Assembly: GCF_014193655.1 (NCBI RefSeq)
Contig: NZ_JACHZQ010000004.1
Coordinates: forward strand, 434,001-498,000
Length of the DNA stretch: 64,000 bases
Source: Rhizobium sp. BK313
GTDB lineage: Bacteria > Pseudomonadota > Alphaproteobacteria > Rhizobiales > Rhizobiaceae
Direction of reading: 5' to 3'
Shown here: one piece after another, positions 25,371 through 34,401 of the stretch
Position numbering within the stretch: the stretch's first letter is position 1
Layout of the letters: the number at the start of each line of letters is the position of its first letter
Notes under the pieces: generated by a model
Seen by the model: the letters and a program-made list of their open reading frames with translations, nothing else
Databases searched by the model: none
What the model was told of the DNA's origin: nothing
Position numbers and translations under genes: made by a program

Positions 25371-27104
25371 GTGACAAACCTCGCACTCTCTGCTGCTCCC
25401 TCTTCAAGGCAGCGTCTCGTCAGGTTCGATTTTTCGACGCCGCTGTTCATCCTGCTGGCGATCATTCTGTGCATCCTGGTTATATTGCCGCTCTTCTGGC
25501 TCGGCTACTATGCCTTCACCAACAAGGCCGGCTCGCCGACATTGGCGAATTTCGTCCGGCTTTTCTCCGATGCGACCATTCGCCGGGCCTTTTTCATATC
25601 TGTGGGAATGGCAGCCTGCGTCGGCTTCTTTTCATGTCTTGTAGCCACACCCCTCGCGTGGCTTGTCGCCCGCACCGACATGCCGGGCCAGAAGTTCATC
25701 CGCAGCCTCGTAACGGCATCTTTCGTGACGCCGCCTTTCCTTGGCGCGATCGCTTGGGCAATGCTTGCGGCCCCAAACAGCGGCATTCTCAACAACATCT
25801 ATCGCTGGGCTTTTGGTCTCGACCAGTCGGAGGCACTATTCAATATCTATACGTTCACTGGTCTCGTCTTCACGATAACCTGCTACTCCTTCCCCTTCGT
25901 CTTCACCCTGGTCGCCAATGCCTTTGACAAGGTGCCGTCGGATTTGGAAGAGGCCTCGGCGATCCTCGGCGGCAAGCCGGGAACAACGCTATGGCGGGTT
26001 ACCCTGCCAATGGTGTTGCCATCCATGCTGGCCGGCTCGCTCATCGCCATCGTGCAGGCCTTCACCATGTTCGGTTCGCCGGCCATTCTTGCCCTGCCTG
26101 CGGGCTTTCACGTTCTGACCACCAAGATCTGGAGCTTTTTCCAGTTTCCGCCGCGCCTCGACCTTGCTGCTGCCAGCGCCCTGCCCCTGCTGATCATGAC
26201 GATGCTTCTGCTGTGGCTGCAAAAATGGCTGCTGGGGCGCCGCGGCTATACCGTTGTCGGCGGTAAGAGCGGCGTGCCGAGACGCGTCGAACTGGGGGCC
26301 TGGAAATGGCTTGCGGGTCTGTTTGTCCTGGCCATCCTCTGCGTCACCATCATTTTTCCCTATCTGGCTCTTCTCAAGGTCGCCCTGACGCACAACATTT
26401 CCGAGCCGCTGTCATGGAGCTCTCTCACCTTTCATAATTTTGAGTTCGTCCTGTTCGAGCTTTCAAGCACGCGGCTTGCGATCTGGAACACCTTCATCGT
26501 TGGAATTCTGACGGCCACGATCGCAACGGCAATCGCCCTCGTCGTCTCCTATCTCGTCGCTCGCCGCGCGGTGAACCATGCGTCGCTGCTCGGCGGACTG
26601 GCGATGGCCCCGATCGCCGTTCCGGGTATCGTGCTGGGCGTCGGGCTCTTTCTTGCCTACGCCAATACGACCTTTCATCTCTACGGCACTCTCTGGATCC
26701 TGCTGATCGCCTTCCTGACGCTAGAGCTGCCTGCAGGTTACCAGCAGCTTTCGGCCGCTTTCCACGGGGTACATCCCGAACTGGAGGAAGCCAGCCGGAT
26801 CCTGGGAGCGACGCGCATGAGAAGTCTCTTCCAGATCACTGCGCCCTTGCTGAGGACCAGCATCATCGCAGCCTGGTGCTTCGTGTTCATCGGAACCATC
26901 CGCGAACTGTCGGCAACGATCCTGCTCACCACGGCCCAGACGAAGCTGGTCTCGGTGATCATCTACGACTTGAACGAAAGCGGCGACTACGGCGCGATCT
27001 CCGTGCTCGGCATCCTTCTGCTGATCGTCTCCTTCGCCGTGGTCTTCGTAGCCAATAACGTGCCGATCCTCGGCGGCTCCGCAACGGCGAAACGCGAGGT
27101 TTGA
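25371..27104 (+). CDS. FbpB-type ABC transporter permease (fused double domain)
   Basis: A 577-residue inner-membrane permease with two BPD-transp-1 halves and about 12 hydrophobic segments. EAA loops are visible: DLEEASAILGGKPGTTLWRV in the first half and ELEEASRILGATRMRSLFQI in the second. Starting at the GTG with AAAGG seven bases upstream is preferred; an ATG 30 bases earlier is in frame but has no site. It pairs with the ATPase and binding protein just upstream, separated from the latter by about 200 bases. Confidence 0.85.
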   Translation: MTNLALSAAPSSRQRLVRFDFSTPLFILLAIILCILVILPLFWLGYYAFTNKAGSPTLANFVRLFSDATIRRAFFISVGMAACVGFFSCLVATPLAWLVARTDMPGQKFIRSLVTASFVTPPFLGAIAWAMLAAPNSGILNNIYRWAFGLDQSEALFNIYTFTGLVFTITCYSFPFVFTLVANAFDKVPSDLEEASAILGGKPGTTLWRVTLPMVLPSMLAGSLIAIVQAFTMFGSPAILALPAGFHVLTTKIWSFFQFPPRLDLAAASALPLLIMTMLLLWLQKWLLGRRGYTVVGGKSGVPRRVELGAWKWLAGLFVLAILCVTIIFPYLALLKVALTHNISEPLSWSSLTFHNFEFVLFELSSTRLAIWNTFIVGILTATIATAIALVVSYLVARRAVNHASLLGGLAMAPIAVPGIVLGVGLFLAYANTTFHLYGTLWILLIAFLTLELPAGYQQLSAAFHGVHPELEEASRILGATRMRSLFQITAPLLRTSIIAAWCFVFIGTIRELSATILLTTAQTKLVSVIIYDLNESGDYGAISVLGILLLIVSFAVVFVANNVPILGGSATAKREV

Positions 27105-27268
27105 ATGCAACGGATTGCCCACAGCGCAGAGATCGGCCGCGAGATCGCCGCCAGGAGTGCGAAAGTGATGAAAAGCGCAGACATCGCCATTGCAACAAGG
27201 CCTGCGGCATCGCGTTGTCGTCTTGCCGGGCCTATACGAGTTGAGCTAAGCCGCCTGCCAAACTTCAG

Positions 27269-28003
27269 ATGGATTCACTGCTCATGACGGACGGCACCAG
27301 CAACACTTCCGGGGTTTCGCCCATCGATTTTCTTCGCACGCGCTCGCTCACAAACGTCGTGCAGACGGAAATCGAGCGGATGATCGTCGAGGGCGAATTT
27401 ACCCCGAACGAGCGGATAAACGAAAATGCCCTGGCTCAGCGGCTCAAGGTGAGCCGCGGTCCCATCCGTGAGGCGTGCAGCGCCCTGGTGGCGCTCGGCC
27501 TCATCCAGGTCATTCCGAACCGTGGTTTCTTCGTCAGGGAACTGAGCGAAGATGAAGCGCGGGAGGTGTCGGAAGCGAGAGCCTATCTCTTTGCGTGCAT
27601 CGTCATGGGCGCGGCAAAGAACGCCGGCGAGAAGGATATCGCCAAATTGCGCAGCCTCGTCGACCGCATGGACGAACTCACCGCGACCGGCGAAGTCAGC
27701 AGCTACTATCCGGTCAATCTGGACTTCCACACGGAGCTTGCAAAATCCTGCGGGAACATGCGTCTTGCGCAAATATATCTCGGTCTGGCGCGTGAACTCC
27801 ACATCCAGCGCTATCGGGCCCTGGCCAGCGGCGATGTCCTGACCGTCTCCAACGCCGAACATCGAGCGATTGTGGATGCGGTCGCGGCTCATGACGCGCA
27901 ACGCGGCTTTGCTGCCGGATATGCCCATATCACCAACGGCACGGCACGTACCCGCCGAGCCACTTCGGCGAGACATCACCACCCGGCAACTTCATTCGAC
28001 TAA
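27269..28003 (+). CDS. GntR family regulator (FadR subfamily), copy 2
   Basis: A 244-residue paralogue of the GntR at 20963. Winged HTH (VQTEIERMIVEGEFTPNER, VSRGPIREACSAL) then FCD domain with NLDFHTELAKS and SNAEHRAIVDAV. The nearly identical recognition helix (VSRGPxREAC) implies shared operator sequence. It lies between the ABC importer and the MmgE/PrpD gene and is read towards the latter; no operator copy is seen before its own start. A second in-frame ATG at 27284 is possible. The C-terminal 20 residues are Arg/His-rich and extra. Confidence 0.87.
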   Translation: MDSLLMTDGTSNTSGVSPIDFLRTRSLTNVVQTEIERMIVEGEFTPNERINENALAQRLKVSRGPIREACSALVALGLIQVIPNRGFFVRELSEDEAREVSEARAYLFACIVMGAAKNAGEKDIAKLRSLVDRMDELTATGEVSSYYPVNLDFHTELAKSCGNMRLAQIYLGLARELHIQRYRALASGDVLTVSNAEHRAIVDAVAAHDAQRGFAAGYAHITNGTARTRRATSARHHHPATSFD

Positions 28004-28072
28004 GATCGGCGGTCTTCCCGATCCCAAAACAATCCGGAAGAAAGAAATCAGCTGGTCTTATTGTCGGCAGAA

Positions 28073-28086
28073 AATTGTTGACAGTT
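28073..28086. promoter_or_regulatory. Candidate GntR operator, site 3
   Basis: AATTGTTGACAGTT, a full match to AAYTGTYRACARTT, ending 73 bases before the MmgE/PrpD start. A TTGACA hexamer lies at its centre. Confidence 0.7.
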
Positions 28087-28159
28087 TACTATAACTCATA
28101 CTCTACTTCAGCCAGTTGCCGGATTGGCGGCAAAGTGAGAAACCGAACGGGAGAAACAA

Positions 28160-29569
28160 ATGGATAAATCGGCACAAAACGGGCTTACCAAATACGTCGC
28201 TGGCTTCGTCGCCGGGGCTACACCTGAAGAGCTGCCTGCCGATGTCGTCGAACTTGGAAAGAAATCCATTCTCGACGGGCTCGGCCTCGCCCTCTCCGGC
28301 TCCGTTGCCCATAGCGGCGCAATCGTTCTTCGCCACCTCGATGAACTCGGCCTGCAGGCAGGCGCAGCAACAGTCATCGGCATGGGCCGCAAGATCGCCC
28401 CGCGTTTTGCCGCCTTTGCCAACGGCGTGGGCATCCATGCCGACGATTACGACGACACACAGCTCGCCGTCGCGACGGATCGGGTCTATGGCCTTCTGAC
28501 CCATCCGACCGCCCCGGCCCTGCCGGCAGCGCTGGCGATGGCGGAAATGGTCGGCGCGACCGGTGCACAGACGATGCTCGCCTATCACCTCGGCGTGGAA
28601 GTCGAATGCAAGATCGCCGAGGCTATCGATCCTCGCCACTATCAGACGGGTTTCCACGCCACCGCCACCTGCGGAACCTTCGCTGCGGCCGCCGCGGCTG
28701 CCTCGTTGATGAAGCTCAACCCGGAAGCAACTGCCCGGGCGCTTTCCATCGCCGGCAGCCAGTCGGCAGGCCTCCGCGAGAACTTCGGTACCATGACGAA
28801 GCCGTTTCATGCAGGTCGCGCCTCGGAGAGCGGGGTCGCTGCGGCGCAGTTCGCCGCTCACGGCTGGACGGCAACCGATAAAATCCTGGAAGCGCCGCGC
28901 GGCTTCTTCAACGCTGCCGGCGGCGGCTACGATATCGGCGCGATCTATCCGCGCCTTGGAGAGCCCTGGACATTCGCCAACCCCGGGATCTCGATCAAGC
29001 CGCATCCGTCGGGCTCGTTGACACATCCGGGCATGACCGAGATGGCGCGCCTCATCCGCGAACACAACATCAAAGCGGCGGATGTGAAGCATGTTCGCGT
29101 CGGCACCAATTCCAACATGCCGAATGCGCTGATTCATCATCGTCCGAAGGACGAATTGCAGGCGAAGTTCTCGATGGAATTCTGCATGGCCATCCTGCTG
29201 CTCGACGGTCGGGCCGGCCTTGGGGAATTTACGGACGAGACGACGCAGCGACCGGATGTTAAGGCGATGATCGAGAAGGTCGACTTCGTCGTTGATGAAA
29301 AGGCCGAAAAGGCGGGCTACCACAAGATGACGACCATCATCGACATCACGCTCACCGATGGCCGCGTTATCCACGGCGAAGCGGACTTCGGAAAGGGCAG
29401 CCCTGCCAATCCGATGAGCTATGATGAAGTCGCCAACAAGTTCCAGGAAAATGCCGCGCATGCGGGATTGAAGCGGGACGCGGCCGATGAAGTCGTCGCG
29501 CTGGTGGCGAACCTGGAGCGGCAACCTTCTATCGAGCGGCTGATGAGCCTCATCGCAAAGGTCGGCTAA
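28160..29569 (+). CDS. MmgE/PrpD family protein
   Basis: A 469-residue member of the MmgE/PrpD superfamily, which includes 2-methylcitrate dehydratase, cis-aconitate decarboxylase and iminodisuccinate epimerase. The helical N-terminal half carries VVELGKKSILDGLGLALSGS, GIHADDYDDTQ and HPTAPALPAALAMAEM; HATATCGTFAAAAAAASL and GTMTKPFHAGRASESGV mark the active-site side, and HRPKDELQAKFSMEFCMA follows. Substrates in the family are di- or tricarboxylates, fitting the neighbouring tartrate-type dehydrogenase 47 bases downstream. The exact reaction (dehydration, decarboxylation or epimerisation) cannot be read from sequence. CGGGAGAAACAA precedes the ATG. Confidence 0.88.
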   Translation: MDKSAQNGLTKYVAGFVAGATPEELPADVVELGKKSILDGLGLALSGSVAHSGAIVLRHLDELGLQAGAATVIGMGRKIAPRFAAFANGVGIHADDYDDTQLAVATDRVYGLLTHPTAPALPAALAMAEMVGATGAQTMLAYHLGVEVECKIAEAIDPRHYQTGFHATATCGTFAAAAAAASLMKLNPEATARALSIAGSQSAGLRENFGTMTKPFHAGRASESGVAAAQFAAHGWTATDKILEAPRGFFNAAGGGYDIGAIYPRLGEPWTFANPGISIKPHPSGSLTHPGMTEMARLIREHNIKAADVKHVRVGTNSNMPNALIHHRPKDELQAKFSMEFCMAILLLDGRAGLGEFTDETTQRPDVKAMIEKVDFVVDEKAEKAGYHKMTTIIDITLTDGRVIHGEADFGKGSPANPMSYDEVANKFQENAAHAGLKRDAADEVVALVANLERQPSIERLMSLIAKVG

Positions 29570-29616
29570 TGCAGGGGTCAGCACACGGCGATCCAGCCTG
29601 AGATAGGAAAACGAAC

Positions 29617-30693
29617 ATGTCCGCACACAATATTGCCGTCATCGGCGGCGACGGAATCGGAACCGAGGTCGTGGAAGCCGGCGTACGGGTCCTCGAAGCT
29701 TTGGCGGAGACCCAGCCGGGCCTCTCCTTCACGTTCAAAAGCTTCGATTGGGGCTCCGACTACTACAGGGCTAACGGCCGGATGATGCCGGAAGACGGGC
29801 TCGCCCAGATAGCCGGCTTCGACGCGATCTATTTTGGCGCCGTCGGTGATCCCAACCTCCCGGACGACATCACGCTTTGGGGGCTCCGATTGGCAATCTG
29901 CCAAGGATTCGACCAATTCGCCAATGTACGCCCGACACGCCTGCTGCCGGGCCTCACTGGTCCTCTCCGCCCAGAACTCGGCAAACAGATCGACTGGGTC
30001 ATCGTTCGCGAAAACAGCGAAGGTGAATATGCCGGCGTCGGCGGTCGCGCGCATCGCGGCCTGCCGATCGAGGTCGGCATGGATGTCGCCGTCTTCACCA
30101 GAGCGGGGATCGAGCGCATCGCCCGCTTTGCCTGCGAACTCGCCTCTTCGCGCCCACGCAAGCTTCTGACGGTCGTCACCAAATCGAACGCGCAGCGTCA
30201 TGGCATGGTGCTCTGGGACGAAGTCGTGCGCGAAGTGATCCACGGCTATCCCGATCTTACCGTGGACTGGATGCTGGTCGATGCGATGACACAGCGCATG
30301 GTCAACAAGCCCGGAAGCATCGACACCGTGCTTGCGACCAACCTGCATGCCGATATCCTGTCGGATCTTGCCGCAGCGCTCGGCGGTTCGCTCGGTATCG
30401 GCTCGACCGCGAATATCGACCCTTCGCGGCACCGTCCCTCGATGTTCGAACCGATTCATGGTTCGGCCTTCGACATCATGGGAAAAGGCATTGCCAATCC
30501 GCTAGGCTCGTTCTGGACGGCGAGCCTTATGCTCGAACATCTCGGCGAGCCATCCAGCGCGCGCGCATTGATGCAGGCGATCGAGCTGGTCACCAGCCGC
30601 CGGGAACATCTGAGCCCGGACCTCGGAGGCGCAGCCAATACCGCACAAGTCACGGATGCCGTGATAGCCGCACTGCGTGGGGATAATCGCTAA
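29617..30693 (+). CDS. Tartrate dehydrogenase/isopropylmalate dehydrogenase-type enzyme, copy 2
   Basis: A 358-residue paralogue of the enzyme at 19798. It shows AVIGGDGIGTEVVEAGVRVL, the substrate Arg pair in NVRPTRLLPG, WVIVRENSEGEYAGVGG, the Lys in VVTKSNAQRHG, NLHADILSDLAAALGG with metal Asp, and PIHGSAFDIMGKG. The two copies differ in the loops after VRENxEGEY, so they may act on different stereoisomers. It is the last gene of the operon headed by the MmgE/PrpD gene and is followed by a strong two-way terminator. Confidence 0.87.
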   Translation: MSAHNIAVIGGDGIGTEVVEAGVRVLEALAETQPGLSFTFKSFDWGSDYYRANGRMMPEDGLAQIAGFDAIYFGAVGDPNLPDDITLWGLRLAICQGFDQFANVRPTRLLPGLTGPLRPELGKQIDWVIVRENSEGEYAGVGGRAHRGLPIEVGMDVAVFTRAGIERIARFACELASSRPRKLLTVVTKSNAQRHGMVLWDEVVREVIHGYPDLTVDWMLVDAMTQRMVNKPGSIDTVLATNLHADILSDLAAALGGSLGIGSTANIDPSRHRPSMFEPIHGSAFDIMGKGIANPLGSFWTASLMLEHLGEPSSARALMQAIELVTSRREHLSPDLGGAANTAQVTDAVIAALRGDNR

Positions 30694-30730
30694 GCTGGCA
30701 GTCGGGACTTTTCGGTCAAATGCAACAGCG

Positions 30731-30767
30731 AAAAGGCGGCGACCGGCACGACAGGTCGCCGCCTTTT
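30731..30767. terminator. Bidirectional intrinsic terminator
   Basis: AAAAGGCGGCGACC at 30731-30744 and GGTCGCCGCCTTTT at 30754-30767 form a perfect 14-base-pair stem with a nine-base loop, ending in a T-run in either direction. It separates the convergent dehydrogenase and GGDEF-EAL genes. Confidence 0.9.
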
Positions 30768-30883
30768 GACCATCGGCGGTCTTGAAGCACAGAGTTGGCG
30801 GCGGCCTGCGGACGACCTCGGCCAAGGCAGGGCTACGCTATATCATTTGACTAGGAGCCTGTGCTCCGCCGGGCAATCCCAGA

Positions 30884-32440
30884 TTAACCCGCCTTAAGCA
30901 CATCACGGCGATCTCGTAAAAACAGTAGTGTGTCTGCGAAAGGCATTGCTTTGCCGAAGAGATAGCCTTGGCCGATATCGCATCCTTCGTGCACAAAGTA
31001 GGCCATCTGACCATTCTCCTCTATGCCTTCAACCGTTGTCTTGATCTCAAGCCCTCGGCTCAAGTTGAGGAGCGCCTGAACGATTTTTTCATGTCTATCG
31101 TCATGGTCGCGCGATGCCTTGACGAAACTTTTGTCGATCTTGATCTTGTCAAACCGATATCGCGCCAATTGTGCCAAGCTCGAATAACCGGTTCCGAAGT
31201 CGTCCAGCGCAATCTGTATGCCTGCCTTGTGAAGATCATCAACTATTGATGCAGCAAGCTCCGGGTCCTGAATGAGCGCGTTTTCGGTGATCTCCACTTC
31301 CAGACGTCCTGGATCCAGCCCAGCGTCGTCGAGTATTTTCAGGATCCTCGACGTGAGAAGCCGGTCTTCCATCTGAACAGCCGACAAGTTGAACGAGAGG
31401 GAGACATGCTCTGGCCAATGTTTAGCATCGCTACACGCCGTCTTCAGGAGTTGCTGGAACAGTGGCGTGATCAATCCCGTCTCTTCGGCGATGGAAATAA
31501 ACACTTGTGGCGAAACGCTTATGCCATCTTCGTCCGTCCATCGTGCAAGCGCTTCGAAACCGCATACATCGCCTGAGCGCAGATCAACAAGTGGCTGATA
31601 AAACGGTCTGATGTGGCCGGCTTCTATCGCATCGCGCAGTTGCCCTTCGAGCTTAGCGCGTGCCGTCACCTTGAGCTGCATTTCCTCGTGGAACATCATG
31701 GCGGTATTCGCGCCTCTGCTCTTGGCTTCGTAAAGAGCGATATCGGATCTATGGCACACGTCGTTGAGCGTTTGCCCCTGTTCCGGCCAGCGGGCATAGC
31801 CAACGCTCGCTCCGACCTGACACCATATCGAGCCAATCCTGATGGATCGACTGACGGAATGAATGATGAGCTTCGCAAATCTCTCGTCTTTGTCGGCAGC
31901 CAATCCTCGAGCCACAACGATGAATTCATCACCACCAAAGCGAAATACGCAAGATTCAGCGGCGAGTGCAGATAGGCGTTTTGACACTTCCTGCAGTAAT
32001 AAGTCTCCGCCTTGATGACCAACCAGATCGTTCACCTTTTTGAATCCATCAAGATCAACCGAAAACACCGTCGCCGTCGGAAGGGAATTGTTTTCATCAT
32101 CTCTGAGAGCTTGCACGACTTCGAACTTTTCGAACGCGTATCGGTTTGGAAGTCGCGTTAAATGATCGTGTGTGGCGATCCAATGCGCCCGTTTTCCGTG
32201 CTCCTGCTGTCGCAGCATTTCTTTGCGTAGATCGAAGATTCGAAGCAGTGAGTAAATGAAACTGGCCAGACCCGCGACGAAGAAGGTCAGGAAAAGCATG
32301 TCCGTTGTGTCGCCGGCGAATTGTCGAAACGTGCCAAAAATATGAACGTGCCAAACAAGCCCAACAGTCCAAAGGAACAGCGCACCGGCGACCAGCGCGG
32401 CAAGCTGCTTTCCAGCTTTGCTTTCAAAAAACTCCCCCAC
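30884..32440 (-). CDS. Membrane GGDEF-EAL protein (cyclic-di-GMP turnover)
   Basis: A 518-residue inner-membrane protein. Two transmembrane helices (about 13-35 and 47-68) lead into a GGDEF domain (THDHLTRLPNRYAFEK, active-site GGDEF at 169-173) and an EAL domain (YQPLVDLRSG, GFEALARW, DDFGTGYSS, KIDKSF, and the EGIE loop). Both active sites look intact, so the protein could make and break cyclic-di-GMP; in many such proteins only one activity dominates. There is no separate sensor domain apart from the short loop between helices. GTG start with GGAG ten bases upstream. Single-gene unit. Confidence 0.9.
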   Translation of the reverse strand: MGEFFESKAGKQLAALVAGALFLWTVGLVWHVHIFGTFRQFAGDTTDMLFLTFFVAGLASFIYSLLRIFDLRKEMLRQQEHGKRAHWIATHDHLTRLPNRYAFEKFEVVQALRDDENNSLPTATVFSVDLDGFKKVNDLVGHQGGDLLLQEVSKRLSALAAESCVFRFGGDEFIVVARGLAADKDERFAKLIIHSVSRSIRIGSIWCQVGASVGYARWPEQGQTLNDVCHRSDIALYEAKSRGANTAMMFHEEMQLKVTARAKLEGQLRDAIEAGHIRPFYQPLVDLRSGDVCGFEALARWTDEDGISVSPQVFISIAEETGLITPLFQQLLKTACSDAKHWPEHVSLSFNLSAVQMEDRLLTSRILKILDDAGLDPGRLEVEITENALIQDPELAASIVDDLHKAGIQIALDDFGTGYSSLAQLARYRFDKIKIDKSFVKASRDHDDRHEKIVQALLNLSRGLEIKTTVEGIEENGQMAYFVHEGCDIGQGYLFGKAMPFADTLLFLRDRRDVLKAG

Positions 32441-32834
32441 AGCACTCTTTCTCCTACCCTTATCACCCAGATCAGCATGCGCATTGCGGCTTAGCCATCA
32501 GCAACGCCGTTTGGATCGGGGCGTCGCGACTATTTGCAAGAGGGTTGATTTCCAACGCTTCGACCACGGTCAAACGGCGTGCCTGCACTCGCTACGCACT
32601 CATTGCGCTCGTGCCAGCAGTCGAAGCAAATTGCTTCGGGTGCGGCTATGTTTTCACAACCATCGGGTAAGAACATTAAATTTGTGACAATCGGATCAGT
32701 CAAGTCGATATGGTTTGAGTAGTTCTGCTGCAAACTCCTCGGTAATTCAAAGTTGGCAGGAGGAAATACTGAGCGCGGCATCCAACGTAACAACAGCCGT
32801 GGCGCTTATAAGAGCTTAAAAAGGCAGTCGTGGA
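32441..32834. other. AT-rich intergenic stretch
   Basis: About 394 bases with no supported gene. An open frame of 87 codons on the minus strand (32530-32793) has mixed composition and no motif, and I regard it as chance. The region probably holds the GGDEF-EAL promoter. Confidence 0.4.
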
Positions 32835-33308
32835 TCACAGACGATCTGGCCTCAAAGGCTCCAAAAACGCGGGTATGAGCAATGGAGCGTAGGGCATGGC
32901 AAGCTCCAAATGTTCGGGCCGGTAAAAGTGCTCTTCGTGAAGCAGGTTCATCGAACCGAGCGACTTGTCGTTATACACCACAGGAACGGTGATGGCTGAT
33001 CCGAGTCCCAGGCTCGCGATCAGTTCGTGATCGAAAAAAGCCCACCTTATGGCATCCATATTGGTGCCGAGAAAGGGTTCCTTCTTTTGCAGCACCTGCT
33101 CCCCCCAGGCCGTCGGCCCCATCGGCTTGGGTGCCGACACTGGGTAGACGTCCGGTCGCGTCGAATAGACGCGTGTCATCGTCGTGCCGTCGACGCAGAG
33201 GAGCGTCAGCAATTTGTGGCCAACCCTTTCGGCCAGTGCATCACGAAGCGCATTGTAGAGGCAATCGGGCTGATTGGGCTGGGAAAGCAAGGTCAACAGC
33301 TGCTGCAT
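32835..33308 (-). CDS. GAF-domain protein
   Basis: A 157-residue soluble protein that is essentially one GAF-like domain: LYNALRDALAERVGHKLLTL, TRVYSTRPDVYPV, then LGLGSAITVPVVYNDKSLGS and LLHEEHFYRPEH. Free-standing GAF proteins of this type in rhizobia sit next to amino-acid or organic-acid operons and may sense or bind a small ligand. It is divergent from the IclR regulator. The ATG at 33308 follows GGAAATTGACG; the open frame upstream lacks family sequence. Confidence 0.75.
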   Translation of the reverse strand: MQQLLTLLSQPNQPDCLYNALRDALAERVGHKLLTLLCVDGTTMTRVYSTRPDVYPVSAPKPMGPTAWGEQVLQKKEPFLGTNMDAIRWAFFDHELIASLGLGSAITVPVVYNDKSLGSMNLLHEEHFYRPEHLELAMPYAPLLIPAFLEPLRPDRL

Positions 33309-33518
33309 CGTCAATTTCCTGATTTTCGGGCCTGATCTCCGTTGCGACGCGCCAGCGGCAAGGCAGAAATGCACGCGCAAGAGGCAAGCAAAAGCACACC
33401 GATTAGAAACCAGATCAAAAAATAGGCAAGCAAAATATTTGTGCAGTGCCGCATTGACGGCAGCGCCCTCTGCCGTTACTATCCGATTACAGGACGCAAT
33501 GACCGAATATCGGACACT

Positions 33519-34376
33519 ATGAGCGAGACTTTAAAGACCGTCGAAAAGACTCTTCAGGTTCTGCGCGCATTCCGGCGCGGCGAAACGGAGCTGAGTACGG
33601 CCGAGATCTGCAGGAAACTGAAGGTGTCCAGGACTGCTGTGACGCGGATACTGACGACGCTCGAACAGGCCGGATTCCTGGAGCGGGCGGCGGACGGTGT
33701 GAAGTACCGCATCGGTGTCACCGCCTGCGAAGTCGGCGCGCTTTATTTGACCGATAATCCGCTCACGAAAATCGCGGATCAAACGATGCTCGGTCTCACG
33801 CAGCAGACGGGGTTCACCTCCTACCTTGGCAAGCTTTATGGTGACGAGATCATCATTCTCGGCGTGCGCGAGGGAAGTCAGCCAATACGGTTCCTCTGGA
33901 CGCCTGGCGATCGCCTGCCGGCAGCCACCACCGCGACCGGAAAAGCAATGTTGATGTCGATGGACAGGTCTGAGCTCGATCGGATCTTGGGGGTCGATCG
34001 ACTGACAGGGCTTACGGCGCAATCGCTGCAGACACGCGACGATCTTGATCGTCAGCTGCATCAGCATCGCGCGCGCCGCTGGGTCCCGATGATGGAGGAA
34101 AGCTATCCCGGGGTCTGCGGCGTGGGTGCTGCTATCGTCGATGTCACGGGCGCGCCGATAGCGGGCATCAGCCTCAGCTTTCTCGGGACGGCGAGCGACG
34201 GCGATGGTTTTGACCGCTACGGAGACCTCATCGTCGCCGCAGCCGATACGATTTCACAGAAGCTCCGCGCCCAGGGCAGTTATTTTTCATCAACGAAAAA
34301 CGAGCAGGACAATCGCAGTTTCAGAGCTCCGATCAACAGCTCCGCTATACCTGCCATGGACGACCAAGAGACATGA
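33519..34376 (+). CDS. IclR family transcriptional regulator
   Basis: A 285-residue IclR-type regulator: winged HTH at about 5-65 (TLQVLRAFRRGETELSTAEI, VSRTAVTRILTTLEQAGFL) and effector domain with TPGDRLPAATTATGKAMLMS and GVCGVGAAIVDVTGAPIAG. The C-terminal 30 residues (SYFSSTKNEQDNRSF onward) go beyond the usual end. It is followed at 26 bases by the importer operon in the same direction and may be co-transcribed with or control it. Effectors of IclR proteins are usually small carboxylates or amides. Confidence 0.88.
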   Translation: MSETLKTVEKTLQVLRAFRRGETELSTAEICRKLKVSRTAVTRILTTLEQAGFLERAADGVKYRIGVTACEVGALYLTDNPLTKIADQTMLGLTQQTGFTSYLGKLYGDEIIILGVREGSQPIRFLWTPGDRLPAATTATGKAMLMSMDRSELDRILGVDRLTGLTAQSLQTRDDLDRQLHQHRARRWVPMMEESYPGVCGVGAAIVDVTGAPIAGISLSFLGTASDGDGFDRYGDLIVAAADTISQKLRAQGSYFSSTKNEQDNRSFRAPINSSAIPAMDDQET

Positions 34377-34401
34377 AAAGCCAACGAAGAAGGGAACCGC
34401 A

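Noticed and set aside
32530..32793. An 87-codon minus-strand frame between the GGDEF-EAL and GAF genes
   Set aside because: No ribosome binding site, no known motif and odd composition; it lies in an AT-rich promoter-like stretch.
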